From NCBI GenBank assembly GCA_016214955.1, contig JACRMN010000019.1, positions 62,001 to 126,000 of the forward strand: a stretch of DNA of 64,000 bases, in the 5' to 3' direction. This DNA is from Deltaproteobacteria bacterium. GTDB lineage: Bacteria; Myxococcota; Myxococcia; Myxococcales; Anaeromyxobacteraceae. Both the position numbers and the translations under genes were made by a program. The notes under the pieces are model-generated. The model saw only the letters and a list, made by a program, of their open reading frames with translations, was not told where the DNA came from and ran no database searches. Positions within the stretch are counted from its first letter, which is position 1; each line of letters opens with the position of its first letter. Shown piece by piece: positions 36,717 through 43,414 of the stretch.

Positions 36717-37945
36717 CGACGGCAGGAACGGCAGGTCCACGCGACTGGCGCACCCCGGCGGTGGTGCTGGCGGCGGGCGCGGCGGTGCTGGCGGTCTCGC
36801 TGGGCATCCGCCACTCCTTCGGCCTCTTCCTCGCGCCCATGAGCCAGGAGCACGGCTGGACCCGCGAGGTCTTCTCCTTCGCCATCGCCCTCCAGAACCT
36901 GGTGTGGGGCGCCACCCAGCCCTTCGCCGGCCGCCTCGCCGACCGGTACGGCGCCGGCAAGGTGGTCCTGGGCGGAGCGGCGCTCTACGTGGCCGGCCTG
37001 CTGCTCATGGCCCAGGCGCAGAGCGGCACGGCGCTGGCCCTCTCGGCAGGCCTGCTCATCGGCGTCGGCCTCTCCGGCCCCTCCTTCGCCGTGGTCTTCG
37101 GGGCCGTGGCCCGCTCGACGCCGCCCGAGCGCCGCAGCATGGCCATGGGCGTCGCCATGGCGGTGGGCTCGCTGGGCCAGTTCGCCATGCTGCCCGGCGC
37201 CCTCTCGGCCATCGACGCCTTCGGCCCGGCGGCCACGCTCCTGGCCATGGCCGCCCTGGGGGCCGCCATGCTGCCCCTCTCCGCTCCGCTCTTCGAGAAG
37301 GGGAGCGGCGGCGGCGCCGCGGCCCGGCCGCTCCGCGAGGTGCTCTCCGAGGCCTTCTCCCACCGCGGCTTCTGGCTGCTCTCGCTGGGCTTCTTCGTCT
37401 GCGGCTTCCACGTGGCCTTCATCGCCACCCACCTGCCGGCCTACCTGGTGGACAAGGGGCTCTCGGCGCGCACCGGGGCCACCGTGCTGGCGCTGGTGGG
37501 GCTCTTCAACATCTTCGGCTCCTACATCAGCGGCTGGCTCGGGGGGCGCACCAGCAAGCCCGGCATCCTGGTGGGCATCTACCTCCTGCGCGGCGCGGTG
37601 CTGACCGCCTTCGTGCTGGCGCCCGTCACCGAGTGGAGCGCCTACCTCTTCGGCGCCGCCATGGGCTTCCTCTGGCTCTCCACCGTGGCGCCCACCAACG
37701 GCACCGTGGCCGCCGTCTTCGGCGTCTCCAACCTGGCCATGCTGGGCGGGATCGTCTTCTTCTTCCACCAGGTGGGGGCCTTCGTCGGCGGCTGGCTCGG
37801 CGGGCGGCTCTACGTCACCACCGGCAGCTACGACGTGGTCTGGGCCCTCTCCATCGCCCTGGCGGTGCTGGCCGGGGTGCTCAACGTCCCGGTGCGCGAG
37901 GTGCCGGTGGCGCGGATCCCGGCGGCGGAGGCGGGCGAGGCGTGA
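36713..37945 (+). CDS. Major facilitator superfamily transporter
   Basis: A 410-residue membrane protein with twelve hydrophobic segments. The motif-A loop is GRLADRYGAGKVVLGG (between helices 2 and 3) and a second version is SGWLGGRTSKPGILVG. The overall shape, with FGLFLAPMSQEHGWTREVFS in the N-terminus, resembles the monocarboxylate or oxalate-formate antiporter group (substrate often an organic acid). It is coupled to the MarR gene (ATGA) and to the small membrane gene after it. The substrate is not known; an aromatic or aliphatic acid is plausible. Confidence 0.85.
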   Translation: MTTAGTAGPRDWRTPAVVLAAGAAVLAVSLGIRHSFGLFLAPMSQEHGWTREVFSFAIALQNLVWGATQPFAGRLADRYGAGKVVLGGAALYVAGLLLMAQAQSGTALALSAGLLIGVGLSGPSFAVVFGAVARSTPPERRSMAMGVAMAVGSLGQFAMLPGALSAIDAFGPAATLLAMAALGAAMLPLSAPLFEKGSGGGAAARPLREVLSEAFSHRGFWLLSLGFFVCGFHVAFIATHLPAYLVDKGLSARTGATVLALVGLFNIFGSYISGWLGGRTSKPGILVGIYLLRGAVLTAFVLAPVTEWSAYLFGAAMGFLWLSTVAPTNGTVAAVFGVSNLAMLGGIVFFFHQVGAFVGGWLGGRLYVTTGSYDVVWALSIALAVLAGVLNVPVREVPVARIPAAEAGEA

Positions 37946-38076
37946 CGCTGCGCGGGGCCATGCTGCGGGCGCTGGTGATCGGGCTCCTGTTCCTGATCGC
38001 GGTCTGGGCCTTCGTCTCCTACCTGCAGCCCGCCTTCTCCGGCGACCGCGCCGGCATCATCCTGTACTGCTTCTGA
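37942..38076 (+). CDS. Small membrane protein (44 residues)
   Basis: A GTG at 37942 overlaps the MFS stop (GTGA). The 44-residue product starts MTLRGAMLRALVIGLLFLIA, goes on with VWAFVSYLQPAFSGDRAGII and ends LYCF. It has one transmembrane helix with basic residues before it, so its C-terminal half should face the periplasm. Small single-helix proteins encoded right after a transporter often act as accessory or stabilising subunits, which is a guess here. No RBS can be told from the coding sequence of the MFS gene. I do not recognise a family. Confidence 0.6.
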   Translation: MTLRGAMLRALVIGLLFLIAVWAFVSYLQPAFSGDRAGIILYCF

Positions 38077-38103
38077 GCCGGCCTCCGATCCGGGGCGCCG
38101 GGG

Positions 38104-38168
38104 AACAGAAAGCCCCGCCATCTCTCACAGATGGCGGGGCACGACTGGTGACCCCTACGGGACCTGAA
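38104..38168. repeat. Left copy of tRNA-Glu 3'-end plus terminator (attachment-site repeat)
   Basis: 55 bp (38109-38163) are identical to 42749-42803; with two mismatches the likeness extends to 65 bp. It contains the last 18 bases of tRNA-Glu including CCA, and the whole terminator hairpin, but no tRNA body. This is what integration into the 3' end of a tRNA gene leaves behind. The rest of 38077-38349 holds no gene that I see. The hairpin may also terminate leftward transcription. Confidence 0.9.
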
Positions 38169-38349
38169 GGCCAGGATTCTCCTGTCTCTTCATGCGCATA
38201 CGAGGCGCTGAACAGAGCTGCACACGACTCCACGCAGCTTCCCGAGACGTGGGAGGCGCCGGCCCCGGACACTTGCCAGCGCGGTGCCCTCACTCGCGGA
38301 GGCCAGCGCGCACCGCGCGGCGCGCACGCCGGCTGAGGGGCGGACGCGG

Positions 38350-38853
38350 CTACGGCAGCTTGTAGCTCAGCTTCGAGCGCGTGACGGTCTGGGCGGTCCC
38401 CTCCAGCGCCGAGCGGACGTTGTATCGCGTCCACTCGCTCGTGCCGGTGATGCCGGCGAGCTTCCCGGTTCCTCCGGTGATCGTCGAGGTGCCCTGACTC
38501 TGCCCCCCCAACCTCCCGGTGCCCTTGTCGGTCAGGAAGAGCTGGTCGCCGTCGGGACGCGTGAGGATGCAGGAGTTGGTGAAGGTCTCGTAGGCGCCGT
38601 TGACGGCGTGCACGCTCCCGATGCAACGGACCGAGGCGTTGTGGGTGAGCCCCTTCCCGTCGTCCGAGACGCTGGCGCCCAGGAACTCGAAGCTGAACTG
38701 GACTCGATCCTTCCCGAGCGGCAGCACCTTGGCGGTCAGGGAGCCGATGGTGATGGTGCTGCTCGACCCCTCCTTCGGCAGCGGTGCGGGCTCCTCCGCC
38801 ACCGCCGACAGTGCCGAGACGAACCACAGGATCGCTCCCATTGCATTGCGCAT
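38350..38853 (-). CDS. Exported protein of unknown function (island cargo)
   Basis: A 167-residue protein with signal peptide (MRNAMGAILWFVSALSAVAE). The mature part is beta-rich: SSSTITIGSLTAKVLPLGKD, RVQFSFEFLGASVSDDGKGL, FLTDKGTGRLGGQSQGTSTI and TGGTGKLAGITGTSEWTRYN. Two Cys (CIGSV and CILTR) could pair. The GTGKLAGITG stretch looks like the allene-oxide-cyclase-like or DUF3224-type barrels that read total/initial 'GGTGKFAGITG', which is only a faint resemblance. The ATG at 38853 has AAGGGA upstream. Its upstream neighbour on the same strand is the broken Cache gene. Confidence 0.65.
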   Translation of the reverse strand: MRNAMGAILWFVSALSAVAEEPAPLPKEGSSSTITIGSLTAKVLPLGKDRVQFSFEFLGASVSDDGKGLTHNASVRCIGSVHAVNGAYETFTNSCILTRPDGDQLFLTDKGTGRLGGQSQGTSTITGGTGKLAGITGTSEWTRYNVRSALEGTAQTVTRSKLSYKLP

Positions 38854-38917
38854 CGCTGGTCCCTTTCCGTGGGGTCCGGCGGGCCTCCATGGCCCTCGCC
38901 TGCCCCTCTTGCACGCG

Positions 38918-39275
38918 CTACCTGTAGTGGCCCACCGCGCAGACCTGGTCGCCGACCCTGGTGACGTAGCTGGTCTTCGCAACTGGCTCCGTCTCGCCCG
39001 GGCGCGGCCACACGTAGTCCACCTGGGCGGTCTTCCCCTCCTGCGCGGCCTGGACCATCTCCCGTCCAGCCCGCTTCCCGGTCGGCCGGCGTCGCGCCGT
39101 CGTCGGTGCCGTGGAAGATGCGGATGGGCCGGGTCGCGACCTTGGCGTCATCGAGGTTCCGGAACCAGCAGACCGGATAGGCCGCGGCCGCGCTGGATGC
39201 CAGGGCAACTGCAGCAGCGATGGCGGGGAGTGGGAGGGGCCTCCAGGCTGCCAACAGGATCGCCTTCCGGTGCAT
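38918..39275 (-). pseudogene. Frameshifted Cache-domain (periplasmic sensor) gene
   Basis: From the ATG at 39275, with GGAGGA upstream, the frame gives a signal peptide and YPVCWFRNLDDAKVATRPIR, IFHGTDDGATPADREAG, and then becomes Arg/Gly-rich nonsense. In another frame, from about 39065 to the stop at 38918, comes GREMVQAAQEGKTAQVDYVW, PRPGETEPVAKTSYVTRVGD and QVCAVGHYR. The second part is the end of a single-Cache (sCache) domain, which senses small ligands such as organic acids in the periplasm. The two pieces need a frameshift near 39060-39085. Either the gene is broken or there is a sequencing error. Confidence 0.6.
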
Positions 39276-39441
39276 GCTCGCTCCTCCCGCGCGAAGGGCG
39301 CCGCAACTCGGCCCGGCCGCTCGCCGCGACCCTCGCGGCCGGCGGGTTGCGAACGACTCTGCGCGCCGGGGCGCAACGGATCGGCAACGCCATCCGGCCA
39401 GCCAAGAAGTCCTCTCGAAATCCCGGGTCCGGCTGAATGGA

Positions 39442-42400
39442 TCAGGCAGGCCCGATCCGGGCCCGGAGCGCTTCGGTCTCGGCGCTCGGGCCGACCCCGA
39501 GCGCTGCCCGCAGGGCCCGCCGGCAGCGCTGGTAGGCGGCGAGCGCCTCCGCGCTCTGGCCGAGCGCGAGATGCGCCGCGATGAGGCCCCGGTGGATCGC
39601 CTCGGAGGCGTCGTCCTGCTCGAGCGCCTTCCTGTAGAGCTCGATGGCCTCCGCGTGGCGACCCTCGCGCTCGATCGCCTTGCCGGCTCGCCCAATCGCC
39701 GCGACGAAGCGGCGGCGCAGCCTCTCGCGAGCGGGCAGTACCCACGGCTGCTCGCGCTCCCCTGCGAGGAAGGGGCCGCCGTAGAGCTGGACCAGCGCGG
39801 CGGCGCGGGCGGGGGTTGGCTGCCGCTCGACCTCGGCGCAGGTCCTCTCCAGGGAACTGGCGTCCACCCAGCAGAGGCCATCGTCCAGCGAGACCCTGCC
39901 CGCGCGGAGGGCCACGGCATCGCGCCCGAGCAGCTTGCGGAGTCGCGTCAGCGTCATCCGCAGCGCCGCAGCGGTGTCTCCGCCGTCGGAGTCGGGCCAC
40001 AGCGCGTGGCACAGCTCCTGGGCGGGGACGTCCCTCCCCCCGAAGGCGACGAGCGCCTGGAGGAGCTCGAGTGGTTTGCGCGGCGCCTTGCGGGAGAACC
40101 CGAGGAAGGCGCCGTCGACCTCGATCCGGAAGGCACCGAGCGTGTGCACCCGGACGGCCCACGGCCAGCTCGGGGCATCCGGCGAGCGCGGCCGGAGGTT
40201 CACCCTGCGTATCCAGGAGCGCACGAAGGGCGTTTCGATGTCCTCGGCGAGGAGGAGCTCGGCGATCTGCCGTGCCGGGCCGGGCTGGAGCGTCGACAGG
40301 ACCCGCCCTCCGAGTCGCTGCAGCCGGCGCAGGCTCTCGAGCAGCTCGGCCCGCGTGACGGCCGAGAGCCCGCCCGCCGCTGCCTCGAGGACCGCCCGCT
40401 GCGCCACCACCCGGAAGGTCAGGCCGGGGAAGCGCTCCGTCGCGAACCGCCCGCGCTGCTCGTCGAGGATGGTGCGGGCCCGATCAAGCTCACCCCGTTC
40501 CGTCGCGATCGAGGCGCGGGTGAGGCCCTGCATGATGCTGGCGAGCACGAACACCGGGACCGCGCCATCCACCTCCAGGTGGCGCATCGCGGCGTCGAGG
40601 TCGCCGCGGAGCGAAGCCAGCCTGGCCTCCGTCCACTCCACCCGCCAAACCGCCTGCCGGCCCAGCTGGTGGGCGAGGGCGCGCATGCGCTCGATGAGCG
40701 GCGGCACCGCCTCGAGCTCGCCGAGATCGAGGGCCAGGTCCGCTAGCATCGCGTAGGCGATGCTCAGGGACGGCAGGCCGTGGTCCCTGGCGGTGTCGAT
40801 GGCGCTGCCGAGCTTCCGGCGCACGGTCTCGAAGTCGCCGGCCAGGTGGGCGCTGCGGGCGGTCCGCAGGTGCCAGTAGGCACGCGCCTGAGGCGACACC
40901 GAGGGATCGCGCGCCAGCGACTCCAGCGCCGCGGACACCCGCTCACCGTCGCGGACGAAGCCGACCAGGCCATAGTACTCGGCGAGCTGCCCGCCCGCGG
41001 TGACCTTCACCTCGGCGGCAAGCGGCCTCGCGAGCAGCCCTTCCAGCCGCTCGATGCAGGTGCCGAAGAGCGGGTGGGCCGGCAAGGCCCAGGTCATGAG
41101 GCTCACCAGCGAACCGTAGGCCCGAGCGGCGACGTCCGCGGAGGCGAAGGCCGGCTCCTCGGCGAAGAGCTGATCGAGCAGGGAGACCCACGGCTCCAGA
41201 CGTCCCGGGTCGTCGGCGTGCATCACCTCCGCCTGCAGCACGCCGACGACGGCCAGCGCCCGCCCGGCACGATCCCGGTCGCGGACGAACCCTGCGTGGG
41301 CTCGCTCGAACGCCGCGCGGGCGTCGGCGAGCCGGATGGCCGTGAGTCCCACGCCCAGCCAGTAGGAAAGCCACGGCCGCCGGTCGCGCTCGGCGTCCGG
41401 CAAGCCTCCGGCCGAGCTCGCGAGCGCGGCGCCACGGCCAGACACGGCCATCGCTGGAGCGAGCGCTTCCAGGAGGCGCGCGGCCCCCGCGTGGTCGCCG
41501 GCATCGCGGAGTAGCGGCACGGCATCCTCCGCCATGCCCGCCTTCTCGAGGACCACCGCGGCGCGGCGCGAGAGCTCGGCGATTCCCGGCGCGGCGCCCG
41601 GGCGCGTCGCCTGGTCGAGGAGAAAGGCCCGGAAGAGCGAGTGGTACTCGTAGGTCACCTCCGCGCCGTAGCGGCGCTGGACGAAGAGGTGTCTGCGATG
41701 GAGGCGCTCCATCACCTCCACCGCCCTCTCGCTCCCGGTCAGCTCGATCGCCATGGCCTCCGTGAAGCGCGGTGGCACTGCCGTCCCCAGGAGGACCTGG
41801 CGCTCCTCCGGGGGCGCGTCCCGGAAGACCTGCGCCATGAAGTAGTCGAACACCTCCTGCATCGTCGCGGCCTGGTCCACGCGGTTCACGAGCCCGGTCC
41901 GTCGGGTGCGCTCGCGCAGGAGCGTGAAGCCCGCGGCCCAGCCACCACATCGCCGATGCATCTCCCGGATCTGCTCGGTGGTGAGGTCGCTCTCCCCGCT
42001 CGCCGCGATCGCCTCGGCCTCGTCGACGGTGAGGTGCAGCGCCTCGGGGGAGATGCGCCCGAGCCGCTCGTCGGCAAGCGCCCTGCCGAGCTCTGCCGGC
42101 GGCGAGCCCCAGCTCATGACCAGGAGCTGGGCGCCGCGCGGGATCTCCTCCGACGCGGCTGCGAGAGCGCGGTGCAGCTCCGAGTCCGGGGCGAGCGTCT
42201 GGTAGCCGTCGAGGGCGACCACCGCACCAGGAAGCAGCCTGGCGAAGAGCTCGCGGAACCACCGCCGCGCGAACCCCGGGATGTCAGCGCGGTACTCGGG
42301 CGCAAGCAGCGGGAGCGGCTCCCGCCGCCTCGCGCCACGGTCGGGGGCGGCCTGGCGCAGGTAGTAGAAGAAGGTGGCCGGGTCCGAGTCGCCGGCGTCG

Positions 42401-42660
42401 AGCTGCATCCAGATCCCGGGGAACCGCCTCGCGGCGAGCCAGGTGGCGGCCAGCGTCGTCTTGCCCGCCCCGGGCGGGCCAGCGATCCAGACGACGGGGT
42501 ACCGGCGAGCTCCGTCGAGGAGCCGGAACAGTCGCCTGCGCGGAAGGGCGGCGTGCAACCGCGGGCGCGTCAGCTTCGCGAGCGTTGGACGGGCACTCGC
42601 CGAGCGGGCCGGGGCACGGCGAGTGAGGAGGCGGGGGCGGCGGACCCTCGACGAGGGCAT
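39442..42660 (-). CDS. Large STAND ATPase / BTAD transcriptional activator
   Basis: A 1072-residue MalT-like regulator. Near the N-terminus, WIAGPPGAGKTTLAATWLAA is the Walker A of a STAND ATPase, and VVALDGYQTLAPDSELHRAL its Walker B region. A helical TPR-like middle (about 400-800) follows. The C-terminal part has an OmpR-type winged helix (VRVHTLGAFRIEVDGAFLGF, then LRMTLTRLRKLLGRDAVALR) followed by a BTAD domain with TPR helices. It probably activates transcription on binding a ligand and ATP. The ATG at 42660 is preferred; a TTG at 42705 would add 15 residues. It is the biggest gene of the island and may control the exported cargo downstream of it. Confidence 0.85.
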   Translation of the reverse strand: MPSSRVRRPRLLTRRAPARSASARPTLAKLTRPRLHAALPRRRLFRLLDGARRYPVVWIAGPPGAGKTTLAATWLAARRFPGIWMQLDAGDSDPATFFYYLRQAAPDRGARRREPLPLLAPEYRADIPGFARRWFRELFARLLPGAVVALDGYQTLAPDSELHRALAAASEEIPRGAQLLVMSWGSPPAELGRALADERLGRISPEALHLTVDEAEAIAASGESDLTTEQIREMHRRCGGWAAGFTLLRERTRRTGLVNRVDQAATMQEVFDYFMAQVFRDAPPEERQVLLGTAVPPRFTEAMAIELTGSERAVEVMERLHRRHLFVQRRYGAEVTYEYHSLFRAFLLDQATRPGAAPGIAELSRRAAVVLEKAGMAEDAVPLLRDAGDHAGAARLLEALAPAMAVSGRGAALASSAGGLPDAERDRRPWLSYWLGVGLTAIRLADARAAFERAHAGFVRDRDRAGRALAVVGVLQAEVMHADDPGRLEPWVSLLDQLFAEEPAFASADVAARAYGSLVSLMTWALPAHPLFGTCIERLEGLLARPLAAEVKVTAGGQLAEYYGLVGFVRDGERVSAALESLARDPSVSPQARAYWHLRTARSAHLAGDFETVRRKLGSAIDTARDHGLPSLSIAYAMLADLALDLGELEAVPPLIERMRALAHQLGRQAVWRVEWTEARLASLRGDLDAAMRHLEVDGAVPVFVLASIMQGLTRASIATERGELDRARTILDEQRGRFATERFPGLTFRVVAQRAVLEAAAGGLSAVTRAELLESLRRLQRLGGRVLSTLQPGPARQIAELLLAEDIETPFVRSWIRRVNLRPRSPDAPSWPWAVRVHTLGAFRIEVDGAFLGFSRKAPRKPLELLQALVAFGGRDVPAQELCHALWPDSDGGDTAAALRMTLTRLRKLLGRDAVALRAGRVSLDDGLCWVDASSLERTCAEVERQPTPARAAALVQLYGGPFLAGEREQPWVLPARERLRRRFVAAIGRAGKAIEREGRHAEAIELYRKALEQDDASEAIHRGLIAAHLALGQSAEALAAYQRCRRALRAALGVGPSAETEALRARIGPA

Positions 42661-42743
42661 CGTGCCGACACTCGGCCGTCGATGAGCGGCTGTCAAACAC
42701 CGCAACGACCGACCTCATCGGGGTCACACCCGGCGGTCCGCCC

Positions 42744-42808
42744 AACAAAAAGCCCCGCCATCTCTCACAGATGGCGGGGCACGACTGGTGACCCCTACGG
42801 GACTTGAA
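42744..42808. repeat. Right copy of the tRNA-Glu 3'-end repeat
   Basis: This is the partner of the repeat at 38104-38168: 55 bp identical (42749-42803) and 63 of 65 bp over the longer span. Here the repeat runs into the complete tRNA-Glu gene. The one inner and one outer mismatch mark where the copies part. Confidence 0.92.
42752..42780 (-). terminator. Rho-independent terminator of tRNA-Glu
   Basis: GCCCCGCCATCT and AGATGGCGGGGC form a perfect 12-bp stem with a 5-base loop, 5 bp after the tRNA end; on the minus strand the hairpin is followed by TTTTTGTTGGG. It is one of the few classic terminators of the window. An identical hairpin (38112-38140) is in the left repeat, there followed by TTTCTG. 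Confidence 0.92.
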
Positions 42809-42860
42809 CCCATGTTTTCGACGTGAGAGGCCGACGTCCTAACCGCTAGACGAAGGGGCC
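42786..42860 (-). tRNA. tRNA-Glu (anticodon CTC)
   Basis: The 75-base gene folds as a cloverleaf. The acceptor is GGCCCCT with AGGGGTC and encoded CCA; the anticodon loop is CTCTCAC with the stem TCGGC/GTCGA; the T arm has GGGTTCAAGTCCC. The anticodon CTC reads GAG. It is transcribed from a TTGACT-N17-TATCAA promoter and ends at a strong terminator. Its 3' end is the attachment site of the segment to the left. Confidence 0.96.
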
Positions 42861-42873
42861 ACGAAGCACCGCC

Positions 42874-42902
42874 TTGATACTTGCGCCGACCCTGGAAGTC
42901 AA
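42874..42902 (-). promoter_or_regulatory. Promoter of tRNA-Glu
   Basis: On the minus strand TTGACT (42897-42902) and TATCAA (42874-42879) are exactly 17 bp apart, and the tRNA 5' end follows 14 bases after the -10. It lies in the short spacer between the two tRNA genes. Confidence 0.8.
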
Positions 42903-42916
42903 CGCGTCTGGCTTGC

Positions 42917-42990
42917 TGGCTGGGGAACTAGGATTCGAACCTAGATAGCCAGATCCAGAGTCTGGCGTCCTGCCGTTAGACGATTCCCCA
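42917..42990 (-). tRNA. tRNA-Gln (anticodon CTG)
   Basis: The 74-base gene has the acceptor TGGGGAA with TTCCCCA-G and encoded CCA, the anticodon stem CCAGA/TCTGG with the loop CTCTGGA, and the T arm TAGGTTCGAATCCTA. The anticodon is CTG, reading CAG. No terminator follows it, and the tRNA-Glu promoter lies between the two genes. It is preceded by a small gene and gltX on the same strand. Confidence 0.95.
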
Positions 42991-43003
42991 ATCTCTCGTT
43001 CCG

Positions 43004-43369
43004 CTATCTCCCCCGGGGCGGATCCTTCTTCCCCGGCATCACCAGGACGAAGACCCTGGTCTCTCCCCGGATGTCGTAGACGTTCAACCCTTCCCAGCCG
43101 CCCGGCCTCGCCTCCGGGTTCTCGATGTGCACCGCCTTGAGGCCCGGCTGGTTGGCGATGGGCCGCCGCGGGTACTTCGCCGGCGGGTAGATCGCCTTGT
43201 AGTACTTCAGCGCGTCGTCGTAGCTCTTCTCCAGCTTGTAGCGGTTGGGCTCCACCAGCCTGGCGTCGTCGGGGATGGCGGCGCCCGCCACCCGCTCCGC
43301 CAGCGAGACCCCCGGCAGCGCCAGGAAACCCGCAACAAGCGCGGCCTTATAGCGAGAGAGTCCGCACAC
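43004..43369 (-). CDS. Small exported protein of unknown function
   Basis: About 121 residues from a GTG at 43369. A signal peptide (RYKAALVAGFLALPGVSLA) is followed by a polar mature part: PDDARLVEPNRYKLEKSYDD, ALKYYKAIYPPAKYPRRPIA and VYDIRGETRVFVLVMPGKK. I do not recognise the family. The mature sequence looks like a true protein (balanced composition, aromatic residues). A TTG at 43408 would add 13 residues. The start is uncertain because a promoter-like pair (TTGACC and TATAAG) overlaps it. It lies between gltX and the tRNA genes. Confidence 0.55.
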   Translation of the reverse strand: MCGLSRYKAALVAGFLALPGVSLAERVAGAAIPDDARLVEPNRYKLEKSYDDALKYYKAIYPPAKYPRRPIANQPGLKAVHIENPEARPGGWEGLNVYDIRGETRVFVLVMPGKKDPPRGR

Positions 43370-43375
43370 GGTCAA
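43346..43375 (-). promoter_or_regulatory. Promoter-like sequence overlapping the small exported gene
   Basis: On the minus strand TTGACC (43370-43375) and TATAAG (43346-43351) are 18 bp apart. It would start RNA near 43339, inside the signal-peptide codons of the small gene, and could serve tRNA-Gln about 350 bp on. If it is real, the proposed GTG start at 43369 would not be on that transcript. Confidence 0.45.
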
Positions 43376-43414
43376 GACCCGTGTAGCCCGGTCGGAGGCG
43401 GCGGTCAACCGCCG

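Larger units (their letters stand above)
38109..42803. mobile_element. Candidate 4.7 kb integrated element at tRNA-Glu
   Basis: The segment lies between two perfect 55-bp repeats of the tRNA-Glu 3' end. The intact tRNA is at the right end, with its 5' part outside, as expected for tRNA-targeted integration. The cargo is an exported 167-residue protein, a frameshifted Cache-type gene and a large BTAD/STAND regulator, all on the minus strand. There is no integrase or transposase, so it is either a decayed island, a satellite that was moved by another element, or a duplication by unequal recombination. Confidence 0.6.

Noticed and set aside
38104..38168. A second functional tRNA-Glu gene
   Set aside because: Only the last 18 bases of the tRNA are present; there is no anticodon or acceptor 5' half.
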